NCBI GenBank assembly: GCA_024280995.1
Contig: JAMXLM010000004.1
Coordinates: forward strand, 1 to 41,269
Direction of reading: 5' to 3'
Source of the DNA: Candidatus Dormiibacterota bacterium
Lineage (GTDB): Bacteria; Chloroflexota; Dormibacteria; Dormibacterales; Dormibacteraceae
DNA length: 41,269 nucleotides
Shown: positions 1-7,050 of the stretch, piece after piece
Numbering within the stretch: position 1 is the stretch's first letter
How the letters are laid out: each line of letters begins with the position of its first letter
Program-made: the position numbers and the translations under genes
The notes under the pieces: generated by a model
Database searches by the model: none
Seen by the model: the letters and a program-made list of their open reading frames with translations, nothing else
What the model was told of the DNA's origin: nothing

Positions 1-63
1 AATCTTCTTGATCGAGCCGGCGTCACCCTTGAGTCGCGCGCGAATCGTGATCGTCACTGACAT
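1..63 (-). CDS. N-terminus of an unidentified protein, cut by the window edge
   Basis: Only the first 21 codons are present, starting at an ATG whose complement is at 61-63 and running off the left edge. The translated start reads MSVTITIRARLKGDAGSIKK and I do not recognise a family from it. A perfect AGGAGG Shine-Dalgarno lies 7 nt before the ATG on the minus strand, which is the main reason to call it a gene. It diverges from the SARP regulator at 111 with only 47 bp between the starts, so the two probably share a small bidirectional promoter region. Confidence 0.6.
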   Translation of the reverse strand, partial: MSVTITIRARLKGDAGSIKKI

Positions 64-110
64 CGCAGTCCTCCTGAACGTGGGATGGCCGCCACACTAG
101 GAGGCGCGTT

Positions 111-905
111 TTGGCAAAAGCTTGGAGTGCCTTGCAGGTCTACTTGATGGGCGAGCTTTGCCTGGTGGCCGGCGGGCGAATGATCCGCGGGGACCGGCTG
201 CCCGGGAACCAGGGACGGCTCGCGACCGCGTTCCTCCTGATCGAGCGCAGCCGCCCGGTCTCCCGCGACGAGCTTGCTGACGTGCTGTGGCCGGGCTCGC
301 TTCCGCGGTCGGCCGACGTCGCCCTGAGCTCGATCGTGAGCAAGCTGCGCGCCGTGCTGGCCGAGCTGGGGATGCCTCGGAACTCCTTGACCGCGGCGGG
401 AGGCTGCTACCGGATCAATCTCCCGCCCGGTTCCTGGGTCGACGTGTCCACCGCGATCTCGTCGGTCCATCTCGCCGAAGGCGCTCTGCTCGCCGGCCGC
501 TTCGGTGACGCGTACGGACCGGCCGTCGTCGCCTGCTCGATCCTGCGCAGGCCGTTGCTGCCAAGCGCGGAAGGATCCTGGATCGAGCAGCAGCGCCGAT
601 CCCTGCGGGCCGCGCAGGTTCGGGCGCTCGACTGCCTGGCCGAGGTCCACGAGTGGAACGGGGAGCACCCGCTTGCGCTGAGGGCCGCAAGAGAGGCGGT
701 CGAGCTCGAGCCTTATCGAGAAAGCGGTTACCGCCGCTTGATGCGGCTCCACGAACAGGCCGGCGATTCCGCGGAGGCACTGCGGGTGTTCGAGCGGCTG
801 GCCGCCGTCCTCGAGGCCGATCTCCACACCTCACCCGGGCAGGAAACTGCCGCCATCGCGCAGCGTCTGAGCGCAAAACCCGGAAAAGTGTTAAGAATTG
901 AGTAG
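111..905 (+). CDS. SARP/BTAD-family transcriptional regulator
   Basis: A 264-residue protein with the arrangement of small SARP regulators: an OmpR-type winged-helix DNA-binding domain over about residues 8-100 (region around RPVSRDELADVLWPG and the following helix) and a helical bacterial transcriptional activation domain over about 110-255, with TPR-like helices such as HPLALRAAREAVELEPYRE. There are no ATPase or sensor modules, so it is the short form. The TTG at 111 is chosen because AGGAGG at 99-104 sits 6 nt upstream. The MFS transporter begins 39 bp downstream on the same strand, and the regulator may control it; that is inference. SARPs usually activate secondary-metabolite or transport genes by binding direct repeats. 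Confidence 0.85.
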   Translation: MAKAWSALQVYLMGELCLVAGGRMIRGDRLPGNQGRLATAFLLIERSRPVSRDELADVLWPGSLPRSADVALSSIVSKLRAVLAELGMPRNSLTAAGGCYRINLPPGSWVDVSTAISSVHLAEGALLAGRFGDAYGPAVVACSILRRPLLPSAEGSWIEQQRRSLRAAQVRALDCLAEVHEWNGEHPLALRAAREAVELEPYRESGYRRLMRLHEQAGDSAEALRVFERLAAVLEADLHTSPGQETAAIAQRLSAKPGKVLRIE

Positions 906-944
906 CTGCTAGGCCTTATCTAGCTCTTTCTGGGGGGATTGACT

Positions 945-2369
945 ATGGCGAGTACTGCCGGATCTTCCGTCCTGGATGCCATGCCGCCGGAGGAACGGCG
1001 GCGAAACCTGATCAAGGCGGTGATCGCAAGCACCGTCGGAACCTCGATCGAGTGGTACGACTATTTCCTCTTCGGGACGGCTGGCGCGCTCGTGTTCGCG
1101 AAGCTGTTCTTCCCGAAGTCGGACCAGCTCGCGGGCACGCTGAACGTATACGTCATCTTCTTCGTCGGCTTCCTCGCCAGGCCGGTCGGCGCCTGGCTGT
1201 TCGGTAGCTACGGCGACCGCATAGGCCGCAAAGCAACCCTGATCGCGACGCTCCTGTTCATGGGCCTTGCCACCTTCCTCATCGGCGTCATGCCCACTTA
1301 CGCGACGCTGGGTATCTGGGCGGCGGTGGTCCTGGTCGTGTTGCGTCTCTTCCAGGGCATCGGAGTCGGCGGTGAATGGGGCGGCTCGGTGCTCATGGCG
1401 ATGGAATGGGGCAGCAAGAAACGCAAGGGCTGGCTCGGAAGCTGGCCGCAGTTCGGAGTTCCGATCGGCCTCGTCCTTTCCAACGCCGTCGTCGCCCTGA
1501 CCGTCACGCTCGCCGGAGAGAGCGCGTTTGCCAGCTGGGCGTGGAGGATCCCGTTCCTCCTCAGCATCGTTCTCGTCGGCGTGGGTCTCTACATCCGGCT
1601 GGGCATCGTGGAGACGCCTGTGTTCCAGGCGATCCTTCGCGAGAATCGAGTCGAGCAAGCGCCCGTCCGCGAGGTGATCCGCCGCAACTGGCGGGAGATC
1701 ATCCTCACCGCTTTGCTGCGGCTTCCGGAGCAGGCGCCGTTCTACCTGTTCACGGTCTTCGTGTTCACGTTCGGCATCTTCGCCACACCGCATCTCAGCA
1801 AGTCGTTCTTCACGTGGGCGGTGAGCGTCGCCGGACTGGTGTCGTTCATCACGATCCCGCTGTTCGGCCATCTGTCCGACTCGATCGGCCGAAAGACCGT
1901 GTACATGCTCGGCATCGCCGTGATGGCGGTGTGGGGCTTTGTCTACTTCGGCCTGTTCGCGGGCGGCGCCGCCGTGGTTGTTTTCATCGTCATCGCCCTC
2001 TCACTCATCCCGCACGACATGCAGTACGGACCGCAGGCGTCGCTGATCGCCGAGAGCTTTACCGGGCGTTTGCGCTACAGCGGTGCGTCGCTCGGCTACC
2101 AGCTCGCGTCGATCTTCGCCGGAGGTCCGGCGCCTTACATAGCGACCGGGCTGTGGGCCGGCAAGTTCGACATCATCGGGCTCAAGTTCGACTCGCCGTT
2201 CGTGGCCAAGAGCCCGTACACGATCAGCGCCTACATCCTTGTCTGCTGTGTCATCGGATTCCTGGCCACCGCGCTCCTGAAGGACCGTTCCCAGTACGAC
2301 CACCACGTCGAGTACGAGGAGCAGACTCCGATGGAGGCCGAAGGGGTGACGCGACCCGCGGTGGTCTGA
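945..2369 (+). CDS. MFS transporter, metabolite:H+ symporter (MHS) type
   Basis: A 474-residue polytopic inner-membrane protein with the signature of the MHS group of the major facilitator superfamily. The early motif GTSIEWYDYFLFG and the loop motif GDRIGRKATL between helices 2 and 3 are diagnostic, as is LFQGIGVGGEWGGSVLMAME. A second GHLSDSIGRKTVY lies at the start of the C-terminal half. About twelve membrane segments can be traced. The family imports small carboxylates, betaines or aromatic acids with protons, and the substrate cannot be read here. ATG 945 is preferred to TTG 939 because a GGGGGG run at 932-937 is 7 nt before it. A strong terminator follows at 2391. Confidence 0.9.
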   Translation: MASTAGSSVLDAMPPEERRRNLIKAVIASTVGTSIEWYDYFLFGTAGALVFAKLFFPKSDQLAGTLNVYVIFFVGFLARPVGAWLFGSYGDRIGRKATLIATLLFMGLATFLIGVMPTYATLGIWAAVVLVVLRLFQGIGVGGEWGGSVLMAMEWGSKKRKGWLGSWPQFGVPIGLVLSNAVVALTVTLAGESAFASWAWRIPFLLSIVLVGVGLYIRLGIVETPVFQAILRENRVEQAPVREVIRRNWREIILTALLRLPEQAPFYLFTVFVFTFGIFATPHLSKSFFTWAVSVAGLVSFITIPLFGHLSDSIGRKTVYMLGIAVMAVWGFVYFGLFAGGAAVVVFIVIALSLIPHDMQYGPQASLIAESFTGRLRYSGASLGYQLASIFAGGPAPYIATGLWAGKFDIIGLKFDSPFVAKSPYTISAYILVCCVIGFLATALLKDRSQYDHHVEYEEQTPMEAEGVTRPAVV

Positions 2370-2390
2370 TCCAGAAGGTTTCCCTTCCTC

Positions 2391-2427
2391 AAAAGAGGCG
2401 TCCGTCGAGAGGCGGCGCCTCTTTTTT
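2391..2427 (+). terminator. Rho-independent terminator after the MHS transporter
   Basis: A perfect 10-bp stem pairs AAAAGAGGCG at 2391-2400 with CGCCTCTTTT at 2416-2425 across a 15-nt loop, and the T run reaches 2427. It lies 22 bp after the transporter stop codon and ends the SARP-MFS unit. The leading A run gives it some capacity for termination on the minus strand too. Confidence 0.9.
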
Positions 2428-2525
2428 CTCCCTGGATCAAAACGAGTCAATCCAGGCGCACGAGTGACGCGTTTCGATCGAAAAACGTCTTGTTCGCTCT
2501 GGGCGGGCGTTACCCCAATGACTGT

Positions 2526-2717
2526 ATGCGCATCCTCACCATCGTCAACCTCATCCTGTGGTTCGTCGTCTTTGCCATCTGGGCCCCTTACACGGCCTCC
2601 GTGGGCATCTACGACACGATCAGCGTCGAGGTCGGATGGATCCTGTTCATCACCGCGGTGTTGATGGGCCTGCTCGCCCTCCTGCGGATCCGAAGGGGAC
2701 GCCGGGTACTCGGCTAA
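2526..2717 (+). CDS. Small two-helix membrane protein
   Basis: A 63-residue hydrophobic protein with two predicted membrane segments (about residues 5-21 and 35-55) separated by a short polar loop, and a basic C-terminal tail (RIRRGRR) that should be cytoplasmic. I do not recognise a named family. The frame is open from a TTG at 2490, but that extension is less hydrophobic and ATG 2526 gives the typical N-terminus. The Shine-Dalgarno is weak. It ends 10 bp before the proposed start of the DCC-family gene and is probably co-transcribed with it and with the YwaF-like gene. Function unknown. Confidence 0.65.
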   Translation: MRILTIVNLILWFVVFAIWAPYTASVGIYDTISVEVGWILFITAVLMGLLALLRIRRGRRVLG

Positions 2718-2727
2718 AGTCCGCCAC

Positions 2728-3129
2728 ATCGGCGACCCGGCCCCGCTAATCCTTTTCTTCGACGGCACTTGAGGCGTTTGAACGCGCATGGCGCGCTGGG
2801 TTCGCCGGCGTGACCGGGCCGGCCGTGTGCTGGCCGTCGCCAACCAGAAGTCGGGCGCGCTCGACGGCTACGGGCTGACGCGGGCTGAAGTGGATCGCGC
2901 GGCCTGGACCATCGACGCGGACGGTCGCAAGCTCGAGGCGGCGGCCGCCGTCAACCGAGTCTTGAAACAAATGGGCGGTGGATGGCGCCTGCTCGCGGCG
3001 CTCTATCGTTCGAGACCGATGGCCGCGATGGAGGAAGCCCTCTACCGCTGGTTTGCGCGGAATCGCCGGCGGTTCGATCGCTTCGGCGTCACGCCAGAGT
3101 GCGACGAACCCGGAGCCGGCTGCGAATGA
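2728..3129 (+). CDS. DCC-family thiol oxidoreductase with TGA at both active-site Cys codons (candidate selenoprotein)
   Basis: The frame matches the DCC family of thiol-disulfide oxidoreductase-like proteins (DUF393) along its whole length. The N-terminal strand LILFFDGT is followed by the active-site motif, then RMARWVRRRDRAGRV, GGWRLLAALYRSRP and the C-terminal RNRRRFDRFG. The family motif D-x-x-C-x-x-C appears as D-G-T-[TGA]-G-V-[TGA], with TGA at 2770-2772 and 2779-2781. No other stop or frameshift occurs and third positions stay GC-rich. Seen: two TGAs exactly at the two cysteines. Inferred: selenocysteine insertion as UxxU. Caveat: there is no ATG, GTG or TTG in frame between the stop at 2662 and the first TGA; ATC 2728 is placed where family members begin but is a very rare start. 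Alternatives are a decayed gene, a sequence error, or translation from ATG 2788 without the redox motif. It overlaps the next gene by ATGA. Confidence 0.6.
2792..2812 (+). promoter_or_regulatory. Candidate bacterial SECIS hairpin
   Basis: An 8-bp stem pairs 2792-2799 with 2805-2812 (two G-U pairs) around a 5-nt loop GTTCG at 2800-2804. It starts 10 nt after the second in-frame TGA; the loop is 18 nt from that TGA and 27 nt from the first. Known bacterial SECIS elements lie immediately 3' of the UGA inside the coding region and carry a G near the start of a short apical loop; this hairpin fits both points. In GC-rich DNA such hairpins are common, so it supports but does not prove recoding. Confidence 0.4.
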
Positions 3130-3824
3130 GCGCCCTCCTCGCCCCCGAGCATCTCGTGACGGTGGTGGTGATCGCGCTCATCACGGCCATCCTCGTCATC
3201 GCGGCACGGCGCAGACCAGGGCCGTGGCTCCGCGTTTTCGCGCTGGTGCTCGTGGCCACGGAGGTGAGCTGGTGGATCAACCTCGCCCTTGGCGGAGGTT
3301 CGCCGGGCCAGCGTGCCCAGGCGCTTCCACTTCAGCTCTGCGACGTGACGATCCTCATCGCCGCGGCGGCCCTCTGGACGCAACGGCCACTGCTTGCGGA
3401 GCTCACCTACTTCTGGGGCCTGGCAGGCACGATCCAGGGCCTCGTCACGCCCGACCTGCCCAACCATTTTCCGGACTTCTGGTTCTTCCAGTACTACATC
3501 GCGCACGGCGGGATCATCGCCGCGGCGCTGGTGCTGGTCGTCGGTCTGCGCATCTATCCGCGCCGGGGGTCGGTGATGAAGGTTCTGGCGATCACCATCG
3601 TCTACGCCGCGCTCGTCGGCCTAATTGACGCCATCACCGGCGCCGACTACATGTACCTGCGCGCCAAGCCGTACAGCCACTCGCTGCTCGACATCCTTGG
3701 TCCATGGCCCTGGTACGTACTGTCGGCGACGGGGATCGCGATCGTGTTCTTCGCGATCCTCTACGCGCCGTTCTGGGTCATGAGAATGGCTCCCCGAACC
3801 GCTCCGCAGACATCACCTCGTTGA
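3126..3824 (+). CDS. YwaF/TIGR02206-like integral membrane protein
   Basis: A 232-residue protein with about six or seven membrane helices, resembling the YwaF-type family named TIGR02206 for its conserved polar pattern: LPLQLCDVTI after the second helix pair, YFWGLAGTIQGLVTPDL and PDFWFFQYYIAHG in the middle, then the YMYLRAKP and LGPWPWY motifs near the end. The molecular function of the family is unknown. The start ATG overlaps the stop of the DCC-family frame as ATGA, so translation may be coupled to it. The 3' end overlaps the convergent nitroreductase gene by 47 bp. Confidence 0.8.
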   Translation: MSALLAPEHLVTVVVIALITAILVIAARRRPGPWLRVFALVLVATEVSWWINLALGGGSPGQRAQALPLQLCDVTILIAAAALWTQRPLLAELTYFWGLAGTIQGLVTPDLPNHFPDFWFFQYYIAHGGIIAAALVLVVGLRIYPRRGSVMKVLAITIVYAALVGLIDAITGADYMYLRAKPYSHSLLDILGPWPWYVLSATGIAIVFFAILYAPFWVMRMAPRTAPQTSPR

Positions 3825-4293
3825 CCGGCTTGCGCTTCTTCTTGCCGGCGACCTTGCGCCTGGGATAGCCGAAAGGCAGCACCGCCAGCACGTCGTACGT
3901 TTCAGGGAAGCCGAACTCTTCACGCACGCCTTCGATGCCGCCGAATCCCGTCCAGTTCGAGGCGACGCCTTCGCCCCACGCGGTCAGGAGCATCGTCTGG
4001 ATGGCGCGGCTGGTGTCGGAGATGCCGTACTGTCCCGTCGCCTTCTCGTAGCCGACTATGACCGCCGCCGCCGCGTTCGCCGTGTAGCCGCCGGTGCGGA
4101 CCAGCGATCCCAGCTTGCGCAGGCGCTCCCGGTCGCGGACCAGCACGAAATGCCACGGCTGGCCATTTCGGCCGCTCGCGGTGTAGCGGCCTGCCTCGAG
4201 AATCCGCCGCAGGACGTCGTTGGCAACAGGCCGCTCGTCGAACTCGCGAACAGCCAGGATCGTGCGCGCGGCTTCGAAGACACCGTTCGCCAT
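3778..4293 (-). CDS. Nitroreductase-family FMN oxidoreductase
   Basis: A 171-residue single-domain protein of the nitroreductase superfamily. Characteristic pieces are the N-terminal R-E-F box (ILAVREFDERPV), the FMN-contact region AGRYTASGRNGQPWHFVLV, a central hydrophobic helix (AIQTMLLTAWGEGVASNW) and the late strand VLAVLPFGYPRRK. Members are flavin enzymes, usually dimeric, that reduce nitro, quinone or enone substrates with NAD(P)H. The C-terminal tail is lysine-rich (RKVAGKKKRKP), as in many small members. It is convergent with the YwaF-like gene (47 bp overlap) and divergent from the membrane-protein gene at 4324 with 30 bp between starts. Substrate unknown. Confidence 0.88.
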   Translation of the reverse strand: MANGVFEAARTILAVREFDERPVANDVLRRILEAGRYTASGRNGQPWHFVLVRDRERLRKLGSLVRTGGYTANAAAAVIVGYEKATGQYGISDTSRAIQTMLLTAWGEGVASNWTGFGGIEGVREEFGFPETYDVLAVLPFGYPRRKVAGKKKRKPVNEVMSAERFGEPFS

Positions 4294-4323
4294 GCCCCCG
4301 ATTGTCTTAGGTTATGCCGCGGG

Positions 4324-4854
4324 ATGGCGCAGACGACACCGAAGGCACGCAAGCGCGAACGGCGCATCAGCAGTCCCGAGCATCGGGCCGAGTACCAGGT
4401 CGCCAAGGACCACCCGATGGAGCACAAGCCAAGGCTCATCACCTCCAGGTCGGTGGCGCCGCAGGTGCACGGCGCCGGCCGGATCGGCCGCTTCAACACC
4501 TGGCTGGCGGTGGCGGTCACCAAGAGCATCGGCACGATGTGGGCCGCGTACATCTTCACGCTCATCGCGATCGGTGGCGGCGTTGCGGTGATCACCAACA
4601 GCGCCTTCTGGACAGCCGTGAGCGTGCTGATCAGCCAGACGTTCCTGCAGCTGGTGCTCCTGCCGATCATCATCGTCGGCCAGAACGTGATCTCCGCCAG
4701 CCAGGACGCGCGTGCAGAGGCAGACCACATCACCCTGACCACGCTGCACACGATCAACGTGCAGCAGCTCGAGATCCTCCAGCAGCACAGGCGGATACTC
4801 GACCTGCTCGAGAAGCGATCCGACGGTCCCGCCGCGACGAAAAAGGGTGACTGA
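4324..4854 (+). CDS. DUF1003-like two-helix membrane protein
   Basis: A 176-residue protein. The first 65 residues are polar and basic and likely cytoplasmic. Two hydrophobic helices follow (about residues 70-95 and 100-125), then a charged helical tail including QDARAEADHITLTTLHTINV. The helix pair followed by a charged ASQDARAEAD segment resembles DUF1003 proteins, where a comparable QNRQAERDR segment follows the second helix; the match is by eye. Function is not established. ATG 4324 is the first start in frame beyond the shared 30-bp gap with the nitroreductase. The 3' end overlaps the SIS-domain gene by 8 bp, so the two are an operon with the channel gene after them. Confidence 0.6.
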   Translation: MAQTTPKARKRERRISSPEHRAEYQVAKDHPMEHKPRLITSRSVAPQVHGAGRIGRFNTWLAVAVTKSIGTMWAAYIFTLIAIGGGVAVITNSAFWTAVSVLISQTFLQLVLLPIIIVGQNVISASQDARAEADHITLTTLHTINVQQLEILQQHRRILDLLEKRSDGPAATKKGD

Positions 4855-5851
4855 GGCGCACGAGCCTGGGTCTTTCCTTCGGGCGACCCTCGAGAGCCAG
4901 CCCGCCGAGCTGACGCGAATCCTCGCCGACGGAGCTGCTGCCGACGCCGCCGCTCGACTCCGGCGAGCGACGCGCATCTTCCTGGTCGGCACGGGCACGA
5001 GCTACCACGGCGCGCTGGCCGGTCAGTTCATGCTGCGCAGCGCCGGCATCGAGGCGTGGGCGATCAGGGCTTTCGAGTTCGCAATGTACCCACCCGCGAT
5101 CCGGGAGGACGACGGGCTGATCCTCCTGAGCCATCGCGGCACCAAGCGCTTCAGCAAGCAGGCGCTCGACATGTTCGCCGGCGGCAGCGACCGCTGGGTG
5201 GTCATCACCGGGCTCGGCGCGCCCCTGGAAGGCCAGGGCGTGGTCAGGACCGTCGAGCAGGAGCGCTCACGCGTTCACACCGCGAGCCACACGGCCGCGC
5301 TGCTGCGCGTCGCGCATATCGCCGCGGAGATCGGCCGGGCACCGTGGAAGTCTCGCCTGACCGAGCTGCCGGACCGCGTTCGCGCCGCGGTGGCTCAAGG
5401 CAAGGGTGTCGCGAATACGATGGAAGGAATCGAGCTGCGCCCGGTCACCCACTTCGTCGGTGGCGGGCCGGCGCGCGCCACGGCCTACGAGGGCGCGCTC
5501 AAGCTGCGCGAGGCAAGTCACCTGATCAACGCGGAAGGGCACGACGTCGAGGGCATCCTTCACGGACCGCTGATCAGCATTCAACCCGGGACCGCGGTGG
5601 TCGTCGTCGAACAGCCTGGTCCATCTCTCGAGCGCGTCAAGGAGGTCGGGTCCGCGCTGCTCGAGATCCCGGCCAACGTGCTCTCGTTTCCTGTCGCCGG
5701 AGACCTGGACGAGGCGCTGTCGCCTATCGTGAACGTCGTGCCGCTCCAGTGGCTGGCCTACCACGCCTCGCGCCGGCTCGGCGTCGACGCCGACTCGTTT
5801 CGCCACGACGAGAAGGAATACGAGGCGGCTCAGTCTAAATTCATCCTTTGA
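4847..5851 (+). CDS. Double SIS-domain protein, GlmS-isomerase/AgaS-like
   Basis: A 334-residue protein with two sugar-isomerase (SIS) domains, about residues 35-165 and 185-320, and no N-terminal glutaminase domain. The first has the phosphosugar-binding turn IFLVGTGTSYHGA and the strand LILLSHRGTKR; the second has THFVGGGPARATAYEGALK and the E-x-x-H region LREASHLINAEGHDVEG that resembles the isomerase half of glucosamine-6-phosphate synthase. A deaminase/isomerase acting on an amino-sugar phosphate is likely, in the cytoplasm. The start is the GTG at 4847, inside the preceding gene. The channel-like gene begins 1 bp after its stop. Confidence 0.85.
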   Translation: MTEAHEPGSFLRATLESQPAELTRILADGAAADAAARLRRATRIFLVGTGTSYHGALAGQFMLRSAGIEAWAIRAFEFAMYPPAIREDDGLILLSHRGTKRFSKQALDMFAGGSDRWVVITGLGAPLEGQGVVRTVEQERSRVHTASHTAALLRVAHIAAEIGRAPWKSRLTELPDRVRAAVAQGKGVANTMEGIELRPVTHFVGGGPARATAYEGALKLREASHLINAEGHDVEGILHGPLISIQPGTAVVVVEQPGPSLERVKEVGSALLEIPANVLSFPVAGDLDEALSPIVNVVPLQWLAYHASRRLGVDADSFRHDEKEYEAAQSKFIL

Positions 5852-5852
5852 G

Positions 5853-6980
5853 ATGGGCACTCTGGTCAACGCTGTAACCATCACGGCCGGGATCGTCGTC
5901 CTCCTGGTCACCGGCTACGACTTTTTCCAGACGGTCGTCCTGCCGCGGCCCGCGATACGTCGCTTCGGGCTGGCCCGCAACGTGGTCCGGCCGTTGTGGA
6001 CGGCGTGGCGCTGGGTGGCTCTGAGATCGACGCGCGTCGATCGCAGCGAAGCGGCGCTCGCCGCCTTCGCCCCCATCGCGCTGATCGTCCTCTTCCTGAT
6101 CTGGGCGGTGGCCCTCGTCCTCGGCTATGCCCTGATCCTTTACGGCCTGCATTCCGAGTTCCGCCCTGAGCTGGCGGATTTCCCCGAGTCCTTCTACGTT
6201 TCGGCGACGACCCTTGTGCCCCTGGCCTACGGCGACTACGTCCCCCAGATCGGCTACGCCCGCGCCCTGATCGTGTTCGAAAGCGCCACGGGTGTCGCCT
6301 TCGCGGCCCTGGCGATCACGCTCCTCTTCGAGCTGTACGGATCGTTCAGAAACCGGGAGGAGGCTGTCGTCGCGCTCGACGCGCTGGCCGGGGCGCCGGC
6401 GTCCGCGGTGCAGCTGCTCGAAACCGCCGGCGGGCCGAGCATGGATGGAAAGCTTCGGGAAACCTTCGACGACTGGACGAAATGGACGGCGATGGTTCTG
6501 GAGAGCCACCTGGCCTATCCCCTCCTCATCTACTTCCGCTCGAGTCACGACAACGAGGCCTGGATCAACTCGTTCGGCGCGGTGATGGACGCGGCCACGC
6601 TGATCCTCAGCTCGGTTCCAACCGACCCATCGGCGGGCAGCGCCAAGCTCATGATGACCGTCGGCAACCATCTTGCCGAAGACATATCGTGGATCTTTCG
6701 CTTCAAGATCGAGAACGAGCCGGTCATCGAGCGCGAGGAATACGTGGCCGCCGTCGCCCGGCTGAGGGCCGCGGGTTACAACGCCGAGGACGGTGACCTC
6801 CACTGGCAGAAGTTCGCGAAGCTGCGCGGCAACTACGCCACCGTGCTCAACCGGATCGCCTCGATTCTCTCCGCGCCACCGGCGCCATGGGTGGGCGACC
6901 GCTCCTACCTGCCTCACCGCCAGCGCCCGCGCCGCCGCCGCCCCGTGCCGGCCGCTCAGCAGCAGAAGCCCGCCGCCTAG
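5853..6980 (+). CDS. Two-TM potassium-channel-like membrane protein with altered filter
   Basis: A 375-residue protein with hydrophobic helices at about residues 5-25, 68-97 and 133-152, then a long cytoplasmic C-terminal domain and a proline/arginine-rich tail. Between the last two helices is a pore-loop-like segment, TTLVPLAYGDYVP (residues 119-131), aligning with the ion-channel signature T-x-G-Y-G-D but with Ala in place of the first glycine of the filter and Pro-Leu before it. The family assignment to the Ion_trans_2 group rests on this layout. The C-terminal half has no RCK motif I can recognise. It begins 1 bp after the SIS gene stop, so it is translated from the same mRNA. Confidence 0.75.
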   Translation: MGTLVNAVTITAGIVVLLVTGYDFFQTVVLPRPAIRRFGLARNVVRPLWTAWRWVALRSTRVDRSEAALAAFAPIALIVLFLIWAVALVLGYALILYGLHSEFRPELADFPESFYVSATTLVPLAYGDYVPQIGYARALIVFESATGVAFAALAITLLFELYGSFRNREEAVVALDALAGAPASAVQLLETAGGPSMDGKLRETFDDWTKWTAMVLESHLAYPLLIYFRSSHDNEAWINSFGAVMDAATLILSSVPTDPSAGSAKLMMTVGNHLAEDISWIFRFKIENEPVIEREEYVAAVARLRAAGYNAEDGDLHWQKFAKLRGNYATVLNRIASILSAPPAPWVGDRSYLPHRQRPRRRRPVPAAQQQKPAA

Positions 6981-6990
6981 CGCACTCCGC

Positions 6991-7022
6991 CAAAAAGAAA
7001 GGGCCGGCGCAAGGCCGGCCCT
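6991..7022 (-). terminator. Rho-independent terminator of the BNR-protein gene
   Basis: A 9-bp stem (AGGGCCGGC at 7000-7008 with GCCGGCCCT at 7014-7022) and 5-nt loop lies between the converging channel and BNR genes. Read on the minus strand it is followed by a T-rich tract (complement of CAAAAAGAAA at 6991-7000), so it mainly terminates the minus-strand gene; on the plus strand the T tract is poor. Confidence 0.8.
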
Positions 7023-7050
7023 CATTAGCGAACGAAAGGCGCTCGGGCTG

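Noticed and set aside
2783..2795. A perfect hairpin CGCGC-ATG-GCGCG directly after the second TGA
   Set aside because: The loop is only 3 nt and it starts 1 nt after the TGA, too close for a SECIS; the 2792-2812 hairpin fits better.
4294..4323. Possible divergent promoter in the 30-bp gap between nitroreductase and the DUF1003-like gene
   Set aside because: The gap is too short for two complete promoters and no convincing -10/-35 pair is visible.
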